Source: an uncultured Kiritimatiellota bacterium (GTDB lineage Bacteria > Verrucomicrobiota > Kiritimatiellia > RFP12 > UBA1067). Taken from it: a DNA stretch of 13,796 nt. Both the position numbers and the translations under genes were made by a program. Positions 1 through 6,437 of the stretch are shown piece by piece (within the stretch, counting starts at the first letter, position 1; every line of letters starts with the position of its first letter). The notes below the pieces were generated by a model, which saw nothing but the letters and a program-made list of their open reading frames with translations, was not told the DNA's origin and searched no databases. Where the stretch lies: NCBI GenBank assembly GCA_934643865.1, contig CAKUCX010000079.1, forward strand, positions 1 to 13,796, read 5' to 3'.

Positions 1-420
1 CCGGCGGCCCGCGTACACGTGTCGTCCCCGATGTCGTCCCCGTGGGCGCGGCGCGCCGGGGACGTCGCGCCCTACCAGGGGTGCCATGGCGCGTCTCCGC
101 ACGCTCCGTGTTGACCGGCCGGAGGACGCGCGGCCTTCGCGCGCCGAGCCCGCTCGGACGTCCCGCGCCGAGGGCAGTGGAGCCTTGCGTCCTGTCGCGG
201 ATTCGCGCGGCCAGCTCAAAGGCGATACCTTCACGGAGGCGGGGATGATCTTCGCGTTCCACCCAAAGGAAATCGAAGGGGAGCAGACGGATGCCCAACG
301 GCTCAAGCGGCAAGAACTTCGCAAGACCCGTGGCGACGTCCACAGGATGCTTCCGGGCGCTTTTTCAAACCAGTAAGCACAAAACGGAAAGAACTCGCAT
401 CCGTGGATTGAGGACATGGA
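1..420. other. 420-base segment with no supported gene
   Basis: I cannot assign a gene here. Two overlapping opposite-strand frames are open. On the plus strand, a frame open from the left edge ends at TAA 374-376. On the minus strand, a frame from a possible GTG at 343 runs off the left edge without a stop. Both look protein-like only between about 200 and 375 and become Arg/Pro/Gly-rich low-complexity towards position 1. Neither has a clear ribosome site or a family I recognise. A 12-base unit (GTGTCGTCCCCG, then ATGTCGTCCCCG) is repeated in tandem at 19-42. The segment begins directly at the 3' end of the tRNA-Val gene, the side where integrating elements usually insert, but I see no repeated tRNA 3' end that would mark an attachment site. 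Confidence 0.5.
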
Positions 421-497
421 TGGTGGGCTATAGTAGATTCGAACTACTGACCTCTTCCATGTCAAGGAAGCGCTCTAACCAACTGAGCTAATAGCCC
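421..497 (-). tRNA. tRNA-Val (anticodon GAC)
   Basis: The minus strand folds into a complete 77-nt cloverleaf. The acceptor stem is GGGCTAT/ATAGCCC and the D-arm is GCTC...GAGC. The anticodon stem CTTCC/GGAAG encloses loop TTGACAT with anticodon GAC, which reads the valine codons GUC and GUU. The variable loop is AGGTC, and the T-arm AGTAG/CTACT has loop TTCGAAT. The discriminator is A at 424, and the 3' CCA is encoded in the DNA (TGG on the plus strand, 421-423). All stems pair perfectly and the invariant bases are in place, so it should be functional. A sigma70-like promoter lies just upstream at 516-544, so it appears to be transcribed independently of the isomerase gene before it. Confidence 0.98.
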
Positions 498-515
498 TCA
501 AAAAGAACGAGGGAA

Positions 516-544
516 AGTTTATCAAATGCGGCCGCGCCGGTCAA
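516..544 (-). promoter_or_regulatory. Sigma70-type promoter of tRNA-Val
   Basis: Read on the minus strand, TTGACC (539-544) is followed by exactly 17 bases and then TAAACT (516-521). These match the -35 consensus at 5 of 6 positions and the -10 at 4 of 6, with ideal spacing. Transcription would start near 509, about a dozen bases before the mature tRNA 5' end at 497. The site sits in an AT-richer pocket of otherwise very GC-rich DNA, directly downstream of the isomerase terminator. The call rests on sequence pattern only. Confidence 0.75.
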
Positions 545-567
545 CGGGAAATCAAAGAACTTCGCAT

Positions 568-605
568 AAAAATGACGCCCCGCGCCGTACCGGCGCGAGG
601 GCGTC
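568..605 (-). terminator. Rho-independent terminator after the isomerase gene
   Basis: A hairpin spans 574-605. Outer arms GACGCCC (574-580) and GGGCGTC (599-605) and inner arms CGCGCC (581-586) and GGCGCG (592-597) give 13 GC-rich pairs, with one bulged base (598) and a 5-base loop. On the minus strand it is followed by A and five T (573-568), the classic intrinsic terminator layout. It lies 45 bases past the isomerase stop and would end the whole minus-strand train before the tRNA promoter. Confidence 0.87.
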
Positions 606-609
606 CATG

Positions 610-649
610 CCCTGCGGAAGCCGCCGCCGAGGCGGCACACCGCGCAGGG
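610..649 (-). other. Second inverted repeat between the isomerase stop and the terminator
   Basis: Arms CCCTGCG (610-616) and CGCAGGG (643-649), plus inner arms GCCGCC (620-625) and GGCGGC (631-636), form an interrupted hairpin directly after the isomerase stop codon. No T-run follows it, so it is not a terminator by itself. It may protect the mRNA 3' end or act together with the terminator hairpin at 574-605. Confidence 0.5.
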
Positions 650-650
650 T

Positions 651-2024
651 CTACTTCACGAGGTGCAGCTCGATGTCGAGGTTGCGGCAGAGGTCCTTCA
701 ACTCGTCGACGTGATCGCCGTACATGAGCGCGTAGTGGTGTTCCCAGCCATTCGTGATGACCTCCTCGCGCAGGGCATCGCAGCCGGCGTCGAACTTGAT
801 CTTGAGCGGCGTGCCGCGCACGAACATGTCCGTATCCAGGCCCTCGCCCGTCGCCACGAGCATGCGGAAGCCGTCACCGTCGCGCTTCTCGCCGAGGCGC
901 GCGAGCGTCACGCGGCCGGGCTTGAGCGGGAACTCGCCCGTACAGCCCTTCACGCCGCCGCCCTCGACCGTCGCCGAGCAGTGGAGCTCGGGCTGGTAGC
1001 CGGGCTTGCAGAGGCCGCAGGGGGCCGCGCCGCAGTGCCACGCGACGCCGTAGTCGCCCTCCATCACGATCATGTCGCAGAAGAACGGCAGGTCGTTCGA
1101 GAGGATCTGGCCGATGCGCATCATCACGGCGCCGTACACGTCGCCCTCGCAGGCGGTGAGGTAGCCGTGGTTCGTGAGGTGGCCGAGCGTGGAGCAGACG
1201 GCGATGCCGTAGAACTCGTTGAGGATGACCTCGGGCCAGCAGCGCATCGCGAAGGTGTCGACGAAGAACTTGTCCTTCATCTTCATCACGGCGGCGATGA
1301 GGCGGGCGCTCTTCTCCTTCTGGTCGCCGCGCGGGCCGTCCGTCGGATGCGTCTTCGTGTCCGCGTCGATGATCGCCATCGCCTTGGCGACCTCCTCGGG
1401 CGTGAGGTGCTGCGCACACGTGAAGAGCTCGTGCTCGGTGATGATCTTCACTTCGGGGCCGAGGCAGCGGCGCAGCAGCATCTCGCTCACGCAGCTCGTA
1501 TAGAAGCCCGGCACGCGACCGCCGATGAGGCCGACGCGCATCTCGCGGAGAGCCTTCATCGCCTTCGCCGTGTTGACCACCTTCGTGATCTTCTCCGCCG
1601 CGTCCGGCGTGCCCGGTTCGGCGTGGACGTGGAAGTAGGGGATGTGGAGGCGGTACATGTGGTGCGCGTTCATGTTCGCCGCGCAGAAGCTGTTGTTCTG
1701 GAGGCGACCGCCCTTCGGGTCGGGCTCCTTCATGCTCCACAGGACGACCGGCACGTTCAGGCGCTGGGCGAACATCGGGGGCACGACGCCGAGCGAGAAG
1801 GTCATGAAGTGCGTGATGAGCAGGTCCGGGCGGTCCTTCTCGAACTGCTCCAGCAGCTCGATCGCCTCGCCTTCGAGCGTGAGCATGTGGTCGGGTCCGA
1901 TCACCTCGACGTCCGGCAGGGACTTGAGGAACGTGAGCGCGTTCTCCCGCGCCGCCTCAAGCGTGTCGTTCGTCCAGTTGACCTTGGAAAGCGGCATATA
2001 GCCGATCTTGAACGTCTTCGCCAT
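651..2024 (-). CDS. L-fucose/L-arabinose isomerase-family protein
   Basis: 457 residues, cytoplasmic, with no signal peptide. The protein resembles the FucI/AraA-like superfamily (COG2407 type), whose members interconvert aldoses and ketoses using a divalent metal. Supporting features are an N-terminal Rossmann-like half, the motif RCWPE near residues 261-265 and ACEGDVYGA near 291-299, which corresponds to the family's metal/catalytic acidic region. A C-terminal WEHHYALMYGDH at 427-438 could supply a metal-binding His. ATG at 2024 is preferred over an in-frame start at 2060 because AGAAGGG lies 8 bases before it and the family fold begins directly at KTFKIGYMPLS. It is the last protein gene of the train, 54 bases after the acyltransferase and followed by an intrinsic terminator. 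The exact sugar cannot be read from sequence. Alpha-galactosidase lies two genes upstream, so a role in hexose or deoxyhexose use is plausible. The protein is unusually Cys-rich around residues 331-361. Confidence 0.85.
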   Translation of the reverse strand: MAKTFKIGYMPLSKVNWTNDTLEAARENALTFLKSLPDVEVIGPDHMLTLEGEAIELLEQFEKDRPDLLITHFMTFSLGVVPPMFAQRLNVPVVLWSMKEPDPKGGRLQNNSFCAANMNAHHMYRLHIPYFHVHAEPGTPDAAEKITKVVNTAKAMKALREMRVGLIGGRVPGFYTSCVSEMLLRRCLGPEVKIITEHELFTCAQHLTPEEVAKAMAIIDADTKTHPTDGPRGDQKEKSARLIAAVMKMKDKFFVDTFAMRCWPEVILNEFYGIAVCSTLGHLTNHGYLTACEGDVYGAVMMRIGQILSNDLPFFCDMIVMEGDYGVAWHCGAAPCGLCKPGYQPELHCSATVEGGGVKGCTGEFPLKPGRVTLARLGEKRDGDGFRMLVATGEGLDTDMFVRGTPLKIKFDAGCDALREEVITNGWEHHYALMYGDHVDELKDLCRNLDIELHLVK

Positions 2025-2078
2025 GACTTTTTCCCTTCTTGTTTTTCTGTTCCACAACACCGTGAATCGCCCGCGCGC

Positions 2079-2909
2079 CTACCCCTCGGTCGGGAGGCCC
2101 CAGGCGTCGAGCTTCGCCTGGATCCAGTCGAAGGAGGCCTTCACCGTCTCGCGGGACGGCCCCTTCAAGACAGGCCCGCAGGCCAGGCGGATCTCCTTCG
2201 TCGGATCGACCGTGCCGAAGTCCTTGAGCCACCCCTTCCCGTTCGGCCGCGTGGGCATCACGTCCGTCTTCACCGCGATCGGCACGACGGGCACGCCCGC
2301 CTTCTCCGCGAGCTTCGTGCCGATCGAACTCCAGCCCTTGCGCGCGAAGACCGGCTGGCGCCGCCCCTGCGCGAAGATGAGCACCGACGAGCCCTGCGCG
2401 ATCCGCTCCCCGCCCACGTTGAAGATCGTCATCAGATCCTCGCGCGGGTTCGTGCGCCCGATCGGGATGAGCCCCATGTGCGCCGCCGCCTTTTCCAGGA
2501 AGGGCAGATGCGCGAGCGACGCCTTGACGACGGTGCTGAACGGACCGTACCCGAGCAGCACGAACGGCAGCAGGATCGTCTCCAGCGTGCTCATGTGGTT
2601 CGCAAGATAGACGACCGGGCCCTTGTAGTCCCGGCGGTTGTTCCATCCCTCCGCGATGAGCGGCACGCCGTAGCGCTCGGCCTTCCGCGCCGAGCGGAAG
2701 CAGAAGTGCGCCCACATATCCGTCGTGAGCCGCCCCAGCGCCTCGTAGACCGCGCACAGGGGGAACACGCTGAACGTACTCCAGCAAAGGCCAAACGTGG
2801 TGAGCGCGCCCGGCGCGCGCGGCGTCGGCGCCATCCGCCCGGGCGGCGTCGCGTACGCCCCCGTGCGCAGCAGCTCCTCGCGAAACATCTCCAGCGTCGT
2901 CGCCTTCAT
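2079..2909 (-). CDS. PlsC-like 1-acylglycerol-3-phosphate O-acyltransferase, divergent
   Basis: 276 residues. LPLAT/PlsC enzymes transfer an acyl chain to lysophosphatidate or a related acceptor at the inner membrane. The domain is recognisable at about residues 97-215. Block I is NHMSTLE (104-110), block II is PIGR (149-152), block III is FAQGRRQ (179-185) and block IV is VPVVPIAV (206-213). Two signature positions differ from the norm. The catalytic HX4D is HX4E (His105, Glu110), and the usual phosphate-binding EGTR is QGRR. A hydrophobic stretch around 36-57 could anchor it. The start at 2909 has GGGAG about 6 bases upstream, and it begins 18 bases after the previous gene's stop, so the two are probably co-transcribed. 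The fold is fairly certain, but the acceptor is not. It might act on lyso-lipids, ornithine-type lipids or another alcohol. Confidence 0.82.
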   Translation of the reverse strand: MKATTLEMFREELLRTGAYATPPGRMAPTPRAPGALTTFGLCWSTFSVFPLCAVYEALGRLTTDMWAHFCFRSARKAERYGVPLIAEGWNNRRDYKGPVVYLANHMSTLETILLPFVLLGYGPFSTVVKASLAHLPFLEKAAAHMGLIPIGRTNPREDLMTIFNVGGERIAQGSSVLIFAQGRRQPVFARKGWSSIGTKLAEKAGVPVVPIAVKTDVMPTRPNGKGWLKDFGTVDPTKEIRLACGPVLKGPSRETVKASFDWIQAKLDAWGLPTEG

Positions 2910-2927
2910 CCACGTCTCCCTGCGCGC

Positions 2928-3833
2928 CTATTCCTGCTCCGGCGCGTCGCCCGCCGCCTGCGTCGCTTCCTGCCGCTGGCGTTCCTGCTCCTTCTGCTCG
3001 CGCTGGCGGCGCAGCTCCTCCTGGATCTGCAGAAGCTGCTCGCGCTGCTGCTCGCGCTCGGCGGCCGCCTTCTCGCGGTCGGCTTCCGCCTTCTCGCGCT
3101 CGGCCCGGGCCTGTTCGGCGGCGGCGGCCTGCCGCCTCTCCTCCTCCGCGCGCTCCGCCTCCTTGAGGGCCCGCCGGGCGCGCAGGTTCGCAATCGATGA
3201 GCCGCCCGCTGCCGGACGGTCGGCGCGCGGATGGCCGGTGCGCGCGAGGAGGGTGACCGGCGACGGCGCGCCCTTCTTGTCATTCTTGGCGACGTCCGCC
3301 GAGCCTTCTCCCAGCCCCAGCGTCGCCTCCACGCCGTCCTTCTCCAACGTCACCTTCATCTCGCGCGCGTCGGCGGCCTTCACCGTCCAGCCGTCGCGCG
3401 TCTCGCCGACCTTGAGATAGTAGACGCCCGTCGGCTGCTTCGACGCATCCGTGAACCCGACGGCGATCTTCCCGGACGGCGTCACGTTCAGCGCCGAGAC
3501 GCGCACGGCGGCAATGATCTTCTGCTCTTCCTGCGCCTTCGCCGCCTCCTGCGCCGCAGGATCGGATGCGTCGCCCGCACCGCCGCCCCGCGCGCCCGGC
3601 GTGTCGGGGTCGAAGTTCGCCGGCTCGGGGCCGAACGGCTTCCGCTCGATGATCGTCCGATAACGCGCAAAGCGGTCTTCCTGCCCCGGCTGCGCCTCGT
3701 CTCCTTCGTCGGCGGCCTTCGCCTCCTCCACGGCGTTCGTCGCCGTCGGCGCGACCGCGTTCGTTTCCGCCGCCCAAAGAAATCCGGGCAGCAGGAGCAG
3801 CGCGAGCGCGCACCCTGTCCGATAAAAAAGCAT
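2928..3833 (-). CDS. Exported protein with GspC-like beta domain and C-terminal coiled coil
   Basis: 301 residues, and I do not recognise it as a named gene. It has a signal peptide of about 21 residues ending LWAAET, then a low-complexity Ala/Glu linker. The stretch RYRTIIERKPFG at 57-68 looks like the 'membrane-proximal' motif seen in GspC/PilP-type secretion proteins. A small beta-rich domain at about 104-176 follows (GKIAVGFTD, VYYLKVGETRDGW, KVTLEKDGVEATLGL). The end, about 218-290, is a highly charged helix of REKA/EQQR repeats that should form a long coiled coil. The ATG at 3833 is the only sensible start, since a stop lies four codons upstream, but AAGGA is only one base before it, so initiation may be weak. 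It sits 58 bases after the GH27 gene and 18 before plsC. A role as an orphan type II secretion/pilus-like periplasmic adaptor is inference; the domain resemblance is by eye. Confidence 0.6.
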   Translation of the reverse strand: MLFYRTGCALALLLLPGFLWAAETNAVAPTATNAVEEAKAADEGDEAQPGQEDRFARYRTIIERKPFGPEPANFDPDTPGARGGGAGDASDPAAQEAAKAQEEQKIIAAVRVSALNVTPSGKIAVGFTDASKQPTGVYYLKVGETRDGWTVKAADAREMKVTLEKDGVEATLGLGEGSADVAKNDKKGAPSPVTLLARTGHPRADRPAAGGSSIANLRARRALKEAERAEEERRQAAAAEQARAEREKAEADREKAAAEREQQREQLLQIQEELRRQREQKEQERQRQEATQAAGDAPEQE

Positions 3834-3891
3834 GTCCTTAGTTTACCACATTTTCGGGCCGGGGGAACGTGCCGTGGACGTGCGCGCGTCC

Positions 3892-5850
3892 TCAGCGATC
3901 GCAGTCCCTGCACGGTGCTTCGGCGGACGCCGCGTGCGTGCGGACGCGGATGTACAGCGGCGCGTGGGGCGGAAGCTCGACGTCATACGCGCCCTTGAAC
4001 GCGCCCAGGCCGCGCCGCCGCCACACGTCGCGGACCGTCACCTCGTCCGCAAGGCCCAGACGCCTGAAGCCCACCTTCACGCGGCGCCTGAACGGGCGGA
4101 GGTTGACCACGCACACCGCCTTCGAGCCGTCGCGGAGTTCCTTGACGAAGGCCCATTCGTCGTCCGCGTCGATCACGAGCCGGGCGGGCGGATGCGCCAC
4201 GTCCTGGTTGATGTCGATGACCTCCGGGTTGACGAGGAGGCGCGTCGTGAACGCATCGAGGGCGTTCATGCGGCATCCCAGGATGAGCGGCGCGTTGAGG
4301 ATCGACCACATCGAGACATGCGCGTACTGCTCGTTCGGCGTCAGCAGCGTATCGTGCTCGCCCAGGACGCCCGTGTGGAGGCGGCCCACCACCAGCATGT
4401 CGGGATCGGCCCAGTAGCCGGGATGCGAGGACTGGCAGCGCGCGGCCGTCGAGCGCGCGGCATTGAGGACGCAGCCCCAGCCGTCCTTCAGGTCCCCCCA
4501 TGTGCGGTACAGGTTCGCGCCGTTCTCCTCGCCCAGGCGCGCGCCCCCGCCGCTGAAGGAGTAGACCATGTCGCGCGGCTGCTGAAGCAGTTCGCGGTAG
4601 AGGATCCGGAAGGGCTTGATGCGGTCCTCGTCCGTCGGCGCGCGGCCGGCCAGCTCCTTCTGGAAGATCTCGGTGTAGGAGCACCAGTCGTACTTGACGT
4701 AGTCGACGCCCCACGCGCTCCACGTGGCCGCATCCTGCGCCTCATGCCCGTAGCTGCCCTCGTAGCGCGCGCACGTCCGGGGTCCGGGCGAGGAGTAGAT
4801 GCCGAACTTGAGGCCGAGGGCGTGCAGATGGTCCGCCAGCGCCTTCATGTCGGGGAAATGGCCGTTCGGACGGATCGTGCCGTCGTCGTTGCGCGTCTTC
4901 CCCCTGCGCTTGGGATCGTTCCGCGCGCTTTCGGCCGAGACGTGCGCGCCGTACTGCCAGCCGTCGTCGAGATTGACATACGTCCAGCCCGTGTCGGCCA
5001 GACCCTTCTCGACGAACGCCCGCGCCGTGTCGCGCACGATCCCGTCCGTGATTTCGCACCGCCAGGCGTTCCACGCGCTCCATCCCATCGGCGGCGTCAG
5101 GCACAGCTTGTCGCCGACGGAAATGACGAGCGTGCGCCGGGCCTGCCCATGCGCGTTCTTCGCCACGAACGGGATCCGGTAGTCGCCCCGCGCCTCCAGT
5201 ACACCCGTCAGGAGGCGGCGCTTCGCGTCGAAGGCAAGCCCTTTCGGCAGGGGGCCGTCGACGGAAAGCGCCATCGGGCCCGCGCCGACGACGGCGATGC
5301 GGTGGAGAATGGGGCTGCGCGGCCGCACGCCGTACTGCCACGCGCCGGTGAAGTGCGGCGCGGGCGCCGCGTCGGGCGTCAGGATGCCGAACTGCGGCGT
5401 CTCGGCGCCTGAGACATCTTCCTGCACCCGCGCGTCCGGCGCCCCCGCGAATCGGACGTTCTGCCAAAGGGCCAGCAGCTGCGGCGTGCCCAGCCAATAG
5501 CCGCCATCCACGCTCTCAAGGACGATCAGCTTCGCCCCCGCGACGTTCGCCTCGATCGCCCGCGTGCCGTCGCCCGGCTTGACGAGCCCCGTGTCGGCGA
5601 CGAGGCGGCCGTCGGCGTAGACGCGAAAGCCCATGAGCGTCTCCCTCAGATGCGCGCCCTCGTACTTGCGCTTGAGCGTGTAGATGGCGGGGTCGAATCC
5701 AACGGTCGCCGAGAACCGCGTGACCGCGCCGTCCGTGCGGAAGAAGCGCGCCGCCGGCGCCTGCATCCTCAGAGTCGTCCCCTCAACCGTCGCGGCGCCC
5801 AGCGCCAGCGCGAGCAGCGCGCCCGCCCCCACAGCCATGAAACGCACCAT
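3892..5850 (-). CDS. Secreted GH27 alpha-galactosidase with N-terminal accessory domains
   Basis: 652 residues. GH27 enzymes release terminal alpha-galactose (or alpha-N-acetylgalactosamine) with retention of configuration. A signal peptide covers about 1-24. An NPCBM-like carbohydrate-binding beta domain follows at about 27-140, then an immunoglobulin/He_PIG-like segment near 175-246. The GH27 barrel starts at LTPPMGWSAWNAW. Hallmarks are VNLDDGWQ, FGIYSSPGPRTC, the nucleophile Asp388 in VDYVKYDWC, the acid/base Asp453 in RTWGDLKDGW (matching R-x3-D-I-x-D-x-W of human alpha-Gal A), GYWADPDMLVVG and INQD. A C-terminal beta domain ends the protein. Two ATGs are possible. I chose 5850 because GGAGG lies 6 bases before it; 5856 would add two residues. 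It follows luxS by 52 bases. The export signal suggests it acts in the periplasm or outside the cell on galactosides such as galactomannan side chains or raffinose sugars. Confidence 0.95.
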   Translation of the reverse strand: MVRFMAVGAGALLALALGAATVEGTTLRMQAPAARFFRTDGAVTRFSATVGFDPAIYTLKRKYEGAHLRETLMGFRVYADGRLVADTGLVKPGDGTRAIEANVAGAKLIVLESVDGGYWLGTPQLLALWQNVRFAGAPDARVQEDVSGAETPQFGILTPDAAPAPHFTGAWQYGVRPRSPILHRIAVVGAGPMALSVDGPLPKGLAFDAKRRLLTGVLEARGDYRIPFVAKNAHGQARRTLVISVGDKLCLTPPMGWSAWNAWRCEITDGIVRDTARAFVEKGLADTGWTYVNLDDGWQYGAHVSAESARNDPKRRGKTRNDDGTIRPNGHFPDMKALADHLHALGLKFGIYSSPGPRTCARYEGSYGHEAQDAATWSAWGVDYVKYDWCSYTEIFQKELAGRAPTDEDRIKPFRILYRELLQQPRDMVYSFSGGGARLGEENGANLYRTWGDLKDGWGCVLNAARSTAARCQSSHPGYWADPDMLVVGRLHTGVLGEHDTLLTPNEQYAHVSMWSILNAPLILGCRMNALDAFTTRLLVNPEVIDINQDVAHPPARLVIDADDEWAFVKELRDGSKAVCVVNLRPFRRRVKVGFRRLGLADEVTVRDVWRRRGLGAFKGAYDVELPPHAPLYIRVRTHAASAEAPCRDCDR

Positions 5851-5902
5851 GTCCATCCTCCCGTCCCTTCTCTTTTCCCTTTTCCGCAGACGCCCCGCGC
5901 CG

Positions 5903-6421
5903 TCACGAATCGTAGAAGACGGCGCCCGTGTCCGCCACGAGGCGTTCGACGGCCGGATAGGCGAACGCGGGCGCCGCCTCCAGGCGCGAAACGAATTGCG
6001 CCGCCTCCCACTTCGCCATCGCGAGATCGTGCAGGCGGAAGTTTCCGCAGCTGACGGCCGTCGCGCCGGGCACCTCCCGCTCGCCGTCCCGCAGATGGCG
6101 GAACGCCGCGAGCATGAGCGGAAGAAGATCCTCCTTCGGCCGCGGCGCGCCCTTCATGATGAGATAGCACCCCGTCAGGCAGCCCATCGGCCCCCAGTAG
6201 ACGACCTGGTCTCTCCACTGCGGGTCGTTGCGCAGATACGTCGCCACCACGTGCTCGATCGTGTGCATCGCGTTAGGGTGGATCGCAGGCTCCGTGTTCG
6301 GGAACTTCATGCGGATGTCGTAGGTCGTCACCGTTTCGCCCCCCACGGCGTCCGTCCGCGAGACGTAGATGCCGGGCGTGATGCGCGTATGGTCGACCTG
6401 AAAGGAAGGAATGAGATCCAT
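5903..6421 (-). CDS. luxS: S-ribosylhomocysteine lyase LuxS
   Basis: 172 residues, a normal LuxS length. The enzyme splits S-ribosylhomocysteine into homocysteine and DPD, the precursor of autoinducer-2, in the activated methyl cycle. All active-site parts are present: the metal ligands His53 and His57 with catalytic Glu56 in AMHTIEH, the catalytic Cys81 in GPMGC, and the third metal ligand Cys125 in SCGN. The N-terminal SFQVDHTRITPGIYV is also typical. The ATG at 6421 fits the family N-terminus exactly. An AAAGG about 11 bases upstream overlaps the end of the preceding flavoprotein gene, whose stop is 16 bases away, so the two are likely coupled. No pfs, metK or metE is present in the window, so the rest of the cycle must be encoded elsewhere. 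Confidence 0.97.
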   Translation of the reverse strand: MDLIPSFQVDHTRITPGIYVSRTDAVGGETVTTYDIRMKFPNTEPAIHPNAMHTIEHVVATYLRNDPQWRDQVVYWGPMGCLTGCYLIMKGAPRPKEDLLPLMLAAFRHLRDGEREVPGATAVSCGNFRLHDLAMAKWEAAQFVSRLEAAPAFAYPAVERLVADTGAVFYDS

Positions 6422-6437
6422 GTCCGGAAAAGCCTTT

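Noticed and set aside
1..420. An attachment-site repeat of the tRNA 3' end
   Set aside because: I looked for a copy of the T-arm/acceptor sequence in this segment and found none. Any distal copy would be outside the window.
291..491. Small plus-strand frame running through the tRNA
   Set aside because: Its C-terminal third is a translation of the tRNA-Val complement, a known source of false hypothetical proteins.
663..3200. Very long plus-strand open frame (845 codons) opposite the isomerase and acyltransferase genes
   Set aside because: It crosses three minus-strand genes with clear families, is rich in Arg, His and Leu as expected of an antisense frame in GC-rich DNA, and has no domain I recognise.
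3834..3891. Possible TAAACT -10 box just before the orphan exported gene
   Set aside because: It is too close to the ATG for a normal leader, and no convincing -35 sits 16-18 bases upstream.
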